Shown piece by piece: positions 37,902 through 49,228 of a stretch of 64,000 nucleotides of DNA. Each line of letters opens with the position of its first letter. The first letter of the stretch is position 1. The position numbers and the translations under genes were made by a program. The stretch is taken from assembly GCA_029204225.1 (NCBI GenBank), contig CM055102.1:27811345-27875344 (forward strand), read 5' to 3'. The notes beneath the pieces were generated by a model. It ran no database searches. It was not told the origin of the DNA and saw only the letters and a list, made by a program, of their open reading frames with translations. The stretch is from Diphasiastrum complanatum (lineage: Eukaryota; Streptophyta; Lycopodiopsida; Lycopodiales; Lycopodiaceae).

Positions 37902-38048
37902 TCAAAGTTTATGATCTAATTCATCAAACTCAAAGAGGTATAAAGTTTGGCTGACCGCGTTTGCATCTTGGAGTCGATTGTCAAAACTTCGCTCTTGTTC
38001 CAAATCAGCAGTGGCCCAGTCACAGCACATAATTCTTAGCTTGCCTTC
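37902..38048 (-). CDS. WD40 gene, last exon
   Basis: 147 bases including the stop. The acceptor is TTTTCCTTTTCAG. The intron between the two exons is 1850 bases (38049-39898) and contains no recognised exon. Confidence 0.7.
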   Translation of the reverse strand, partial: EGKLRIMCCDWATADLEQERSFDNRLQDANAVSQTLYLFEFDELDHKL

Positions 38049-40012
38049 CTGAAAAGGAAAATACTCATCGTAGATTTCCCCAGCACATGATGGTTTAACA
38101 ACAATAGCTATAAAGTGTTCAAAAGTGCAACTTAAGCATACAATCAAGTTTGTGTGACAAAACAGAAAGCTCAGTAAATAGCAGGAGATATGAAAGATGA
38201 TGGACATAAAAGCATGAACAAACTCTACTTATTACTTAAAGCTGACCAGGATGCTGCAAGCAGGCATTCAAAGAAAAAGCATTTTAACTTGAGCTTCCTT
38301 GAATACTGTTAATTTATTTCGAAGACAAAGTAGGAAAGTTAGGAGTGAGGGTGTTGTGCTTCTTGTAACTATCTGAAATTCTTGTCTATATCAAAGACCT
38401 GATATACCATTCACTGGAACATCAAATTACATCACTCCCTCAGATGAACCCTAAGTTCAGTAAATGTACTCTAAACAAACCAGCATCATGTATAGAATAT
38501 GGTGCTTTTCGATTGAATGCATAGCAAGACATATCCTGTATTGAGTCATATTAATGCATTAATCTGGCATTCATGGTCCATCTGATTGGCATAGTATACA
38601 GTTGTCTGGAACAGAGGCCTTATGGCTCACTTAGACTATGGCTCCTTTGATTTCTACTGACTGGTGTGATTTTTTTCTGGTCCTACACAATTACCAACAG
38701 TTGTTTACTTTACTTCTATATGGAGCCATTTATAGGTCCCAAACCTTTTAATCAGTGCTATTACTAGAATTTTATTGGGCCTCATCCATACAGCTGCCCT
38801 GGGTGCCATTTACAGATTGACCCAGTTGGCGTGGCTTGTACATCACATGCTTGGTTCCTGCCACTGGTTTGGGATTTCTCTATCGCCTGCGTTCTACTAA
38901 CCATCTTTTATAACTTCAACATTGACGTGTAAAAGCAGATTTCCACGCATGAGTCTAGACCATGGATCAATGCCCATTATGCACCGTTTGAGACTAACAA
39001 TAAAGGCAAACTTGATCCGTAAATGGGTAATCAAGGCTTGTATGGTTAATTTACCACTAGCCCGTATATTCTGAGCGAATGTTTACATGGTCTTCATAAT
39101 CTGTGTTGTGTTTATCTATGATTGTATTTCAGGACATATGACAACTATGGTCTTTCCTGTTTACTCGTAAAGCCTTAGAAAACGTGACTTTTTCTTTCCA
39201 TAAAACAATTAGCAAGGAAAATTTTGAAAAAAGAAAAGAAAAATTCAATTCTTAATTTTTAATCTGATCGAATCGATTCAATCTTGATTCAAATACTTTT
39301 GATTCTGGTTACCATGACATGACATGTCTCCACATTCTTCATCTACAAACAATCTGGCTACAGCCTGAAAGAGCATACTTGACTTGTTATTGTGGCAATC
39401 TCCCCAACAGACAACTAATGCTTCCGATTCCCCCTGATTACTGAAGAAATCGCAAAAAACCCTCATCTTGCTACAGGCTAATACAAATCCTTGTCTTAGC
39501 ATCCACTTAGAAAAATGACTTTGGATGGATACTTGCACGTGTTTGGGGAGTCATTTACATAAACACTGACAATATTTGTTGAATCCTTATCTTAGGAACC
39601 ATAGATAAAAAATTGATTATTTAATCAAATATTGCTTTCCTGCATGTCTTTCTGTTAACACAAAAAAATAAAATTCTAGTGTATCGTGCCCATAATTTTA
39701 GCCACAATTCAGGGAGAATAATCAGCATGGTAAGCAAGAAAAGATAACATTATCCAAAATAAATATCACTCCGTGCTATTATGAACTTTTCAGGAAAATC
39801 AATACCACAGCAGTGATAGAATTTCTGCAAAATGCCATCCGAAAACCAAAATAAGTTTCTATAAACAGCTAGATGTTGAAAGACAGCAAACAGCATACCT
39901 TGGTGCCATAAACAAGGCCACCACCAACTTGTGGATGAAAACATGCCACATTCACCTCGTCCTCTGCACTTGGGAGAATCCTCACTAATTTTAGATCTGC
40001 GACTCTGTATAT
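37902..40012 (-). CDS. WD40-type protein, last two exons (plant AMBRA1-like/DWD group)
   Basis: Two exons are supported: 40012-39899 and 38048-37902. They join in phase 0 as VYGTK|EGKLRI and give 86 residues to a stop at 37902-37904. The first encodes IYRVADLKLVRILPSAEDEV and VACFHPQVGGGLVYGTK, with the look of a WD40 blade. The second ends in an acidic tail (FEFDELDHKL). My recollection is that this pattern is the C-terminus of plant AMBRA1-like WD40 proteins, which bind DDB1 in CUL4 ubiquitin ligases; that assignment is inference. The AG before 40012 implies at least one upstream exon. None is visible to 40671, beyond which retrotransposons fill 13 kb, so the gene is either cut off or continues past a giant intron. 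Confidence 0.65.
39899..40012 (-). CDS. WD40 gene, penultimate exon
   Basis: 114 bases, 38 codons, phase 0 at both ends. The acceptor is GCTGATTTTCAG and the donor GTATGCTG. Confidence 0.75.
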
Positions 40013-40671
40013 CTGAAAATCAGCTCTGAATCATTATCCTTAACAAGATTTCCTTATAAGGTCCAAGGACATGATATGCAATCAACTAAAACACGTAACC
40101 ATATTCAAGAGAACACAAGGTACACATTCCATAGTCAAGACTCAAAACCATGTCAAATTAAATGAACCTTGAAAGAGGGAAATACAAAAGTCATGGTAGA
40201 AAAAGAAAGGTATACTCGATGTCTGAAAACTAACAAATCATGCTGTGTATAATGCTAAAACAACCTTTAAGGTGTACTTCAACAAAGTTGTACCATATTG
40301 GTTGTGCTGAAAACTAGTTCACAATGCATAGAACATTTCAAAACTTCGAGAGTTCAATCTGATTCTGGCAGCAACTGCATCACACATAAAATGTGAATTT
40401 CTCTTCTTTAGAATCATATGGCACAATTCAAGTACATGGTTAATATCATATCATTTTGCTTTTCATATCCTAATCGAGAACCAGCTCTTTTCTTCATCTT
40501 GTGTGATTATATATTGATTTCGATAAGTGTTTACTTATTTGTCTATACTTCATCTCTTTTTCAGTGCTTGCTACCAACTAAAAAGCTGAATCTTTACTCC
40601 ATTCATACCTGAATATTATTCTCAATTTCATGGGCTCACTGCTCCTACCAGGAACATCAGAACACTGATAG
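40013..40671. other. Non-coding upstream of the WD40 exons
   Basis: Probably intron or flank. No further exon could be matched by phase. Confidence 0.45.
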
Positions 40672-40739
40672 AGGTTATATTATAGTTGACAGAGCTGATG
40701 ATAACCTTAACAGCAGCAGTAGCTAACTCTCATGCAGAG

Positions 40740-40870
40740 CATAGTTGCCAGGGAACGGGATCAAACTGGGAACGGGAACGTTTTCAAGAACTTGGGAACT
40801 TGGGAACGTGGGAACACTACGTCATTAAATATAAGTTTGACATAGAAATAAACCATTCAAACTAACTATG
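40740..40870. mobile_element. MITE with CATAGTTGCC end, copy 1 (131 bp)
   Basis: The left end is CATAGTTGCCAGG; the right end on the minus strand is CATAGTTAGTTTG. The subterminal array repeats GGGAACG and TTGGGAAC. Flanking 8-mers (ATGCAGAG, AACCAGAA) agree at only 5 positions, so the target duplication is uncertain. Confidence 0.5.
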
Positions 40871-41085
40871 AACCAGAAAAACTAGTTATAAACCAGAAAA
40901 GTTTTGTTGTTGGCGGCCTTGGTACTGCAACGATTCTGAATGTAATAGGCTATTGTGATTGCCTCTGCCCAGAACTTGTTCGAAAGATTAACAGCAAAGA
41001 ACATGGACCTTGCTGACAGGTTATATTATAGTTGACAGAGCTGATGATAACCTTAACAGCAGCAGTAGCTAACTCTCATGCAGAG

Positions 41086-41216
41086 CATAGTTGCCAGGGA
41101 ACGGGATCAAACTGGGAACGGGAACGTTTTCAAGAACTTGGGAACTTGGGAACGTGGGAACACTACGTCATTAAATATAAGTTTGACATAGAAATAAACC
41201 ATTCAAACTAACTATG
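41086..41216. mobile_element. MITE with CATAGTTGCC end, copy 2 (131 bp)
   Basis: A copy of the element at 40740, produced by the tandem duplication and not by a second transposition, since the flanks are duplicated too. Confidence 0.5.
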
Positions 41217-42231
41217 AACCAGAAAAGTTTTGTTGTTGGCGGCCTTGGTACTGCAACGATTCTGAATGTAATAGGCTATTGTGATTGCCTCTGCCCAGAA
41301 CTTGTTCGAAAGATTAACAGCAAAGAACATGGACCTTGCTGACTCGACAAGAGTCCACCGATTCTTTCATTCGGTTACTCCGTTTCTGCTGAGGACTGTA
41401 GCTTGAAGAATATTGTCCCTGAATCCCAGACTCGGATAGAAAGTCATTCATAGCATTTGAAATGAACTGTCCCCCTCCATTTGTGCAAATGGATTTGACC
41501 TTCTTTCATGTCTGGGTTTCAGATATATGTCTAGATTGTTGAAAACACAAACATGCTTCTGATTCATTCTTGATGAACGTGATAGTGGTTCGTCGGGAAA
41601 AATTGTCGATAAATGTAATTAAATACATTGATCCTTCCATGATGGGGTTTGCATCGAACCACAGAGATCACAGTGAATCAGATCCAAAATGCCTTTAGCT
41701 CTATGAACTTGGCCTTTGGGAAATCTTGAGCTTGCATGCTTGCCAAGAACACAAATCTCACAAGTCTGTTTAGGTGATGAGTTGTTGATGTATAAGCCTT
41801 CAACAAGATGGTTGCAAAACATATAATATATGGATCTCATATGGAGATGTCCTAGGTGTGGATGCCATAGGATATTCTTGTCTAATGAAGGTTTAGACGA
41901 AGAATTTTCTTCTGACTTAATAATGTATTGAGATGACAATCTCAAATAACCTTTGACCAAAACATCCGAGTTGTTGTCTCGAATAAGGCATTGATATGCA
42001 TCGAATACGATAGTTCGGCCCTGATCAGCAATTCGATTGATAAGTTCTTGGTCAGAGTTGGAAACATATAAAACATTCTCGATAAGTCAAGATGAACCAT
42101 CGTCGAATTTGATGGTAACTGTTAAGAGTGCTAGAGTCTCCAATATGAATGGTATTGCCATGATGTGTTGAAGAAAAATGCTTAAACCAGTCCGAGATGT
42201 CATATGTTGAGTCGCACCTGAGTCGAGATAC
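41217..42231 (-). pseudogene. Copia E: protease, GAG-pre-integrase and integrase pieces
   Basis: Reading down the minus strand, YLDSGATQHMTS at 42230 is the protease active site. LWHPHLGHLHMRSIYYM and CEICVLGKHASSRF form the GAG-pre-integrase zinc-binding region, then DLIHCDLCG opens the integrase. Its later parts (NGGGQFISNAMNDF, NLSNKFWAEAITIAYYIQNR) are split by shifts. The element breaks off at the MITE near 41216. Its upstream part lies on the far side of copia D, at 48017-48120. Dead copy. Confidence 0.85.
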
Positions 42232-42318
42232 TGTAGGAAAACAAGAGTTAAGGCACCAAGATCTAGCTATCAATCAATCTCCACAAGACACAAGAGAGAA
42301 GAGGTTGGGTGCCCTCCT

Positions 42319-42372
<54 letters not shown>

Positions 42373-42669
42373 ACACAAGTAATGGAGAGCAATGCTTAGC
42401 CAAAACTGAATAATGTGACACAACAAGCCAATATGTACTCTACCTACTTACTAAATGTAAGGAACCCCCAAAAGTCAAGATAGGGCCCCTAAACCAAATT
42501 AGACCTCTAAGGACCCATGAGTCGGTATACGACCAAAACTAGGTCCATCACAAATCAAGACAAACTTAACATGGCCAAAATAACTAAATACCCATGGTTA
42601 CACAAATCTCGACCTTTTGGGTCAAAGTAACCTATGGATTAACTTTAGCATAGTCATTTATTTCTAAGA
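42232..42669 (-). repeat. 3' LTR of copia D (438 bp) with internal (CT)n
   Basis: On the minus strand it follows the polypurine AAGGAGGG, opens TTAGAAATAAATGACTATGC and ends TTTTCCTACA. The outermost TG of the start appears as TC, whereas the 5' copy has TGTTAGAAATA. A 47-base GA/CT microsatellite (42320-42366) lies inside. Confidence 0.85.
42320..42366. repeat. (GA)n microsatellite in the copia D LTR
   Basis: Uninterrupted GA run inside the transcribed half of the LTR. Confidence 0.97.
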
Positions 42670-42708
42670 CCCTCCTTAAATGACAATGCAAAAAAACTGA
42701 AATCTTCA

Positions 42709-45263
42709 CTATGTAATAAAGCCACCACGTGGTATTAAATTTAAAGCTTTGCATAAAGCTTCAAATCTGACTCTAGGCAACGCCTTAGTGAAGAGGTCCG
42801 CAATATTATCCTCTGTAGGACAATACTCAAGTAAAATGTCGCCATCATGAAGTCTCTTCCGAACAAAGTGATAATGGATCTCGATGCTCTATATTCTGCC
42901 TCACTAAAAGAAGTAGCAATAGTGGGCTACTTTTCACTTGACCAAAAAATTGCAGAATTTCCATATAAAAAGCAATGTCCACTTGTAGAGCGTCTAGTGT
43001 CTTGATCTCCACCCCAATCCGAGTCACTAACACCAACCAAACATGCATCATCACAAGCAGGAAAAACCAGTCCATGACTTCTTGTTCCTTGAAGATATCG
43101 AAAGATCCTCTTCAACACTTTCCAATGTGATGTCATCGGAGCATGCATGAATTGACTCATGAGTGAGACACTATAAGAAATGTCCAGTCTTGAATTACAT
43201 GAGTAAATGAGACAACCAATAGCTTGGCAATATTAAGTAGTATCAAATGGTTCACCATCACCTTGACTACTTAATTTCAGGCATGTCTCCATAGGTGTAG
43301 CAACCAGCTTGCAATCTTGAACCACTTCAAAATCTGACCAATGTAGCGTCCTTGAGAGATGAAAATTCTAGCCCCTTGTACAAATTCAAGACCAAGATAA
43401 AAGTGCAATAGGCCTAAATATAAGGTTTCAAAAACCGTACCAAGATCAAGTATTAAGGCATCAATCTACTGCTCATTACTTTCCATAACAATAATATCAT
43501 CAACATAAAACAAAATAATGATGATATAATTCGAAGTATGCTTGACATAAAGAGTAGATTTGCTAGGACTATTAGTAAGCCCACGATCAGGCATGTATCT
43601 TTTGATACCACATCCTTGGGGCTTGCTTCAGTCCATAAAGTGTCGTCTTGAGAAGACAAACTTTATCTTCTTGGCCTTCAACCGAAAAACCAGCTTGTTG
43701 TTGAAGGTACACTTCCTCATTGAGATCACCATTGAGGAATGTTGTCTTTATGTCAAGTTGCCGCAAACTCCAACCAAAATGGGCAACCAAAGAGGTTACT
43801 ACCCTCACACTAGTCATCCGAGTCGTAGGCAAAAAAGTCTCCTCATAATCAATCCCCTTTTGTTGAGCATAGCCTTTGGCAACAAGCCTTGCCTTGTACC
43901 TTTCAATGGTACCATCTGCCTTATACTTGATTTTGTATACCCATTTAAAACCAATTGCCTTCTTCCCATGAGGAAGATCAACAAGAACCCAAATCAAGTT
44001 CTTCATGAGTGAGTCATGCTCGTCTTGCATCGCATCCTCCCAACATTTTACTCCCTTGGCCTGCTCATAAAAAACAGGTTCTTCCGCAACATCTCCATGA
44101 GATGTAAGAGCAAAATCTGAAAAATCAGCATAGTCCACTGATTTTGTAGAGGCACGTGTCTTTCCATGATAAAATGAACTTACTTTGTTGTCCCGCAAAG
44201 TCGACAACAGCCACCGTGGGACTGTTTTAGGCTGTCCAACAGCCATGTCTCTTCTTGCAATTTGTTGTCCAAGATCTTCCGATACTGCACTTGGCTGTCC
44301 AAGATCTTCCAAAACTGGTCCTTGCTGTCCAACAGTTCCTGCAGGCTGATTTTAAGCAACAATGGGCGGTTCTTGATGAACATTAGGCTTTAAACTTGAT
44401 GAAGTGTTAGGCAATTCGAAACTGGTTGATTTCTACCCCTTATCTCTAGAAATAGAGGATGGTACCCTTATCTTGAAAAACTTCAACATTCACACTATGT
44501 GGGATGTCCCCCTTCAAGATATGAGATGGGGCCATATCTAATGAATTCTTCTCATCACGACTATAGCCTTTGCTTTCACAGCCTATATCATTGAACAGCC
44601 TATAGCCTTTGCTTTCACTACTATAGCCAACAAAAATGCATTTAACTCCTTTATCCTCAAGCTTTGTACGAAGTTTATCCGGAACAAAAGCATAAGCCGT
44701 ACAACCAAAAATGCGAAAGTGAGAGATTGAAGGCTTCTTCCCAAACCAAACTTCATAAGGAGTTAATACTTTCAATGCTTTAGTAGGACTATGATTGCTT
44801 ATGTATGCCGCCGTTATAATCGCTTCATAATCACTTGTGAGGCAGCCCCTTTGCTTTGAGCATGCAACGGGCCATCTCCATAAGTGTGCCATTCTTTCGC
44901 TCGGCAACACCATTTTGTTGAGGCGTATAAGGAGTTGTGATTTGATGTAGAATTCCCTTCTCTCGAAGAAATGCACCAAACGTACTCTTGATGTATTCCC
45001 CTCCTCAATCGGTGCGTAGGGTCTTCAAAGAATGCCCAAACTAATTTTCCACCATTGCTAGAAAATCTTTGAAGTGTTGAAAAACTTCCGATTTAGCCTT
45101 CATAGGATAGATCCATGTAAAACAGGAAAAGTCATCAATAAAAGACATAAAATAGATGCACTTTCCAATGGATTCGGTCCTCATTGGATCACACACATCA
45201 CTATGAACCAAATCAAATTTATCAAGAACCCTTATAGTTCCATCAATTGGAAAAGGTTTCCTT
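42709..45263 (-). pseudogene. Copia D pol: integrase, reverse transcriptase, RNase H
   Basis: The integrase region is broken by stops and shifts; recognisable parts are TPYTPQQNGVAE and PYEVWFGKKPSISHFRIFG (44446-44979). Reverse transcriptase (44312-43500) keeps YKARLVAKGYAQQKGIDYEE and LDIKTTFLNGDLNEEVYL, with YVDDII in another frame near 43500. RNase H starts MSQFMHAPMTSHWKVLKRI at 43160 and reads through DSDWGGD. The C-terminus, EYCPTEDNIADLFTKAL to PRGGFIT, stops at 42709-42711. Several frameshifts make it non-functional. Confidence 0.88.
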
Positions 45264-45889
45264 TAAAACACATGCCCTTCCGGCTGCTCAATAGTAAGAA
45301 TGTCTTCTACCATATTAAATGTCTTCAACTTCTTCAAACTTGCAAAGTTGAGATGTTCAAACCTTGCGTGCCACAATTCAGCCAACTCCAATGATTGTGA
45401 TGTAGAAGCAACAAGACATATAGAGGGAATTCGTCGCTCATAGGTATCCATAATGAATAAGCTAGCATGCATTGTTCCCGAAACAATAATCAAGAGAGAT
45501 CTTTTAGGATCCTTGACAAGACACTTATCTTCTTTGAACTCAACAACTAGTCCTTGCTTCAACATAGTTGAAACCAAAAGAAGATTCTTCTTGATTCCCG
45601 AAACATAAAGCACATTCTTAATGTACTTTTCTTCACCATTAGGCAAAATGATGACTACAATTCTGATTTCATGAACAGAATAAGATGCATTATCCGCACA
45701 TTGTACCTTGCTTCCATTTTGCACTTTCACTAATTTAGTGAATGCTTGTTTGCGAGAAGTCATATGACGAGTAGCACCACTATCAATCACCCATTCAATG
45801 GGCTGAAAATCAGCAACTTGCAAAACTAGTAGAAGCAATATTAGATACAAAAGCATAGTCTTGGTTAAAGAGATCACCACTAGCTTCAA
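45263..45889 (-). pseudogene. Copia D protease and GAG-pre-integrase
   Basis: WVIDSGATRHMTS carries the aspartic protease D-S-G. It is followed by NVLYVSGIKKNLLLVS, the normal end of the copia protease, and then LWHARFEHLNFASLKKL of the GAG-pre-integrase domain (Arg-Phe-Glu in place of the common Arg-Leu-Gly). The frame is open for 208 codons and then shifts into the damaged integrase. Confidence 0.88.
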
Positions 45890-45892
45890 ACT

Positions 45893-47735
45893 CTTGCTCC
45901 AAGTAGCAAGTGAAGCACTAGTATCAATTCCTTTACTCTCCTCTTTCGCAAGCTTCTTCTTACAATCCTCGATGAAGTGCCTATTATAGAATTGAAAATA
46001 GAGATAGAAAGGATCGTTAAATCGAGGTTTACCAACCTAGGAATCCTCGACGGTCTTCTACAACTCAAAATAGATCAAAATCAACAACATGCAATCAACA
46101 TGCAAGCAAATGTAGTGACATGCAATCAACATGCAAGCAACTACAGTGACATGCAATTAACATGCAAGCAAATATGGAAACATGCAAACAATCTGAAGAA
46201 TTCTAGAGGCATGCATACAACATGCATGGACTAGTACTTGCACATGCAAATGGAAAAATCAGATTGACTTCTGATTGCTTCTATTCATAAGGAATGATAG
46301 AGCCTATGCAATAGAAATCTTGTGTAATTGATTTAATTCAATTCTGACTATCCACTATGGAGAAATGAAAGAACAAACAAATCAGATCCAGCGCCCAATC
46401 AGATCTGAATGATGGCTGTTCTGGTCATGGAAACAATTTGATTGAAGCTAGAAAGCATAGGAATGGTAGCGCCCTCCTCCAAGGATCAGTATGCAACTGT
46501 CCTCATCGAAATCTGATGAAAGGAGAGGGAGGAACATGAAAAAGATCAGATCAGATCCAAATGCAACCTCCTACTAGTATTCAGATCAAGGAGACAATGA
46601 AAAACGATGAAGATGGAAGATGATTCCATTCAACACGCTCTCCAACTTGTGGAGACTCTATTAAATAGAATTTGAGTATGTACAATCAATGGCATGCAAT
46701 TGCGAAGTGTCAGAATATTCATGCATGCTATGTTAGGTGGCAAATTAACTTGTTCTCCCCCATGCACATGTGCATGGGGGTCTACCAAACTCAAGTGGAC
46801 AAGTGGCATCATCATCATGCAAGAAGGCCCTCCACGAGTTTGTACTAAAAAAAAATTTGCCTAAGTTTATTTGGGCCTTAAAACTTTGGCCTCCAAATAA
46901 AACCATGTGCTATGTTTTATTTATTTAACTAGGTTTATATTTCAACAGTGCCCATACTTCTTGCAATAATGGCACTTCTCTTTTTTTCTTTTGAGTGTTG
47001 ACATTTTGACCTCCAATGGGCTTTTGCTCATCCTTGGAAGGAGGCTTCTCCTTTCCTTTTAACTTGCCTTTGCCCTTGGCTTGCATGAAGAAAGCTTGAT
47101 CTTGTTGAGTGTCACCCGCAAAGTTATGCCTCATTTGGTCCTCTTGAAGAAGCAGCCCAACAAGTTCATCAAAGGAGAGTTGATGTCCCCTAAGAGAGAT
47201 ACTCAAAGATGAAACAAATGGAAGATAAGAGGAAGGGAATGAGTTGAGAGTAATGGAAACAAATTGAGCATCCTCAATTATCTCATCAATATTGAGAAGC
47301 TCCTCACGAAGATCCTTGATCTTTGTTAAGTGATTGGTCACTAAATCCCCTTCTTGCATCTTCAACATAGAAAGTTGATTTCGGAGATACACCACTCTTG
47401 CTGGATTTTTGACCCTATACATCGTATTAGTGTTTCCCACACACTTTTAGATGTCTTACAAGACCTGATATAGATCTTTTCACCGCAAGAGCAACCATAG
47501 AATGTGCTTGTGCATCCTTTCTATCCCACTTCTTTTGTTCTTCCAAAGATGTAGAAGATGATGGTCCACGAGGTGTCGTAGGTGCCAAAGAAGGAGGCCT
47601 TTCCTCATCACCATTGACCAAATCCCATAGCCCTTTCACTATGAGAAGATTCTTCATCATGTAACTCCACAAGTAGTAGTTTGTGCCATCCAACCAATCT
47701 TCACTAAACAAGGAACCTTCTGATTCTTTAGCCAT
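45893..47735 (-). pseudogene. Copia D gag (split by the solo LTR)
   Basis: It starts MAKESEGSLFSEDWLDGTNY at 47735. Around 47430 one shift moves the frame to NTMYRVKNPARVVYLRNQL. It runs through the UBN2-type capsid region (LREELLNIDEIIEDAQF, LSFDELVGLLLQEDQ) and a Lys-rich linker to the C-x2-C-x4-H half of a zinc knuckle at 46953. The rest (FIEDCKKKLAKEE) resumes at 45976. The knuckle binds element RNA for packaging. Confidence 0.87.
45982..46947 (-). mobile_element. Solo LTR inserted in the copia D zinc knuckle (966 bp)
   Basis: On the minus strand it opens TGTTGAAATATAAAC and closes CTATAATA, flanked on both sides by GGCAC (GTGCC at 45977-45981 and 46948-46952 on the plus strand). Removing it and one GGCAC rejoins a perfect copia zinc knuckle, KCHYCKKYGH|FIEDCKKK. 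It has no coding content, so it is a solo LTR left by recombination between two LTRs. The terminal dinucleotide TA in place of CA is probably a mutation. ATGCAAGCAA-like words recur at 46080-46180. Confidence 0.85.
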
Positions 47736-47924
47736 TACCTCCAGCAAAATTTCAGCTTGTAGTAGATAGGAAAGAGAGCCTTTCCACAACCAAATCTACT
47801 CAAAAATTTGCAGCAAACAATAAGCTGAAAATAGGAGCACCAAATGTCTTCCAATCTGCAACCAAAGTGCCCAAAAGATAATGGATAGATGGTTGTTTTT
47901 TTGCACAAATACCCATGGTTACAC

Positions 47925-48016
47925 AAATAACTAAATACCCATGGTTACACAAATCTCGACCTTTTGGGTCAAAGTAACTTATGGATTAACTTTAGCATAG
48001 TCATTTATTTCTAACA
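47925..48016 (-). repeat. 5' LTR remnant of copia D (about 92 bp)
   Basis: On the minus strand it opens TGTTAGAAATAAATGACTATG and matches the 3' LTR up to GGGTATTTAGTTATTT. The remaining some 345 bases and the primer site are missing, and a short repeat of ACCCATGGTTACACAAA adjoins at 47911. Confidence 0.8.
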
Positions 48017-48120
48017 TATGCCAACAACTAGAGTCTGAATCGTGGTTCAATTCGGCCGACGGCCATAAACAGCTTTGGGTTGGATTTATCTTCAAAAGCA
48101 TCAGTGACTGCAATATGAAC
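48017..48120 (-). pseudogene. Copia E, upstream piece (gag end/protease start)
   Basis: The minus-strand frame ends NHDSDSSCW directly before copia D, and YLDSGATQH follows on its other side. Joined, they give the usual W-Y-L-D-S-G-A run of a copia protease. The piece is cut at 48121 by a CATAGTTGCA terminus. Confidence 0.65.
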
Positions 48121-48230
48121 CATAGTTGCACAGAATCGCGATTCTGGGACTGGACGTTTCGGAAATCGCATTTCTGAGAAACGCGATTCTCCCCCCGGAA
48201 TCGCATTCCGGAATCGCCTAAAAAAAATCA
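48121..48230 (+). repeat. hAT-like left end with GAATCGC array
   Basis: CATAGTTGCACAGAA matches the minus-strand end of the 33900-34828 element for its first 15 bases. It is followed by AATCGCGATTCTGG, AAACGCGATTCTCC and CCGGAATCGCATTCCGG words. No right end was found downstream. Confidence 0.55.
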
Positions 48231-49228
48231 ATAAATTAAAAATTTCCAGCATCTCTTCACGGCCAGAATCGTGCCAGCCGTGGAGGAGGTCAATTTTTTG
48301 TTTTGAGCTGTAGGCATCGGATCTTGGCGTGTGGATAGTCGACAGGCATCTACTCGGCGATACGGAGGTGGTGTGCACGGTGCCAGGGGGATGTGAGCTT
48401 CGCGCAGATCGAAATGATCAGTTTTCGATTTTTGATAAGTGTAGGCTTGTTTTTTTGCAAGTGTTGACATTGAGCTGTAGGCAACCAGATCAAGCGTAGT
48501 TTGGCTCTAGACCACCTTTCTTCATGCCCACGGTGATTCCTACGGGGTCAGTTTCAACCATTATGGCACGCCTTGCGAGATTTTAACACCACAATCCAAA
48601 TGCTTGTTTTTTTTTGCCATTTTCAGAAAATGGCTTCTGGGCAACCGATTCAGGTGATGTCTGAGCCTAGACTGCATTTCCACATGCCCGTAGAGACTCC
48701 TGTGACCTCCGTTCTACCCGTCTACATCCGTAGCACAAATTTCAATTTTCTTGCCCTAATTCCATGTTTTTTAGGGTTTAGGATTAGAGCATCGTGCAAG
48801 CATCTGCCAGTAGCGTGGTCTAGGCCTAAACTGGACTCCTAGACGCTTGCAAGGACTCCCATGCTAGCGTCAGTCGCCCGTTTTCGCTCGCACTAGAATT
48901 ATTCTATCCCTCGCCCTGTCTCGTGTGTTTTTTGGCACTTGCTATGATCTTGCTAGAATCAATGTGACGCGTGCTCGGATGTGTTCAGCTCTGTTTTAGG
49001 CTGGTAATGTGCAGTGTGTTTTCTTCTACTGAACGGTTGCTTGCTTGTTTTTGTTCGCAGGTTTGATCTCGTGTGGACACGATGCCGGTGCAGGGCCGAG
49101 GCCTTTGGGGCGAGGTTGAGCTTACTGAGGGGGATGTGGCTACACACCATGGCTCGGGAGTCCGTAGATAGAGATGCTTGCATTGTGATAGTCTCTTCAC
49201 AGGATCACTTACCAGGGTTAGGACTCAC
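48231..49228. other. Non-coding between two retroelements
   Basis: May include the body of the element that starts at 48121. No coding support. Confidence 0.4.

Larger units (their letters stand above)
40672..41343. repeat. Tandem duplication of 346 and 326 bp carrying a MITE
   Basis: Unit 1 (40672-41017) and unit 2 (41018-41343) are nearly identical. They differ mainly by a 20-base segment (AACTAGTTATAAACCAGAAA) present only in unit 1. Each unit holds the CATAGTTGCC element and a piece of the copia E integrase, so the duplication came after both insertions. Confidence 0.92.
42232..48016 (-). mobile_element. Copia D: near full-length, nested in copia E
   Basis: It runs from a truncated 5' LTR (47925-48016) through gag, protease, integrase, reverse transcriptase and RNase H to a 438-bp 3' LTR (42232-42669). 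Copia E protease codons lie on both sides (DSSCW before, YLDSGATQH after), which shows the nesting. Flanking 5-mers GCATA and GTATC agree only partly, so the target duplication has decayed. A solo LTR interrupts gag at 45982-46947. Confidence 0.85.

Noticed and set aside
40740-40870. Reading the 40740 MITE flanks as a true 8-bp target duplication
   Set aside because: ATGCAGAG and AACCAGAA match at only 5 of 8 positions, too weak to claim.
43560-44012. 150-codon plus-strand frame
   Set aside because: Antisense to the copia D reverse transcriptase, which is clearly the coding strand.
47979-48470. Minus-strand frames of 75-116 codons near the GAATCGC array
   Set aside because: Apart from the few codons of copia E (DSSCW) they run through the palindromic array and show no family likeness.
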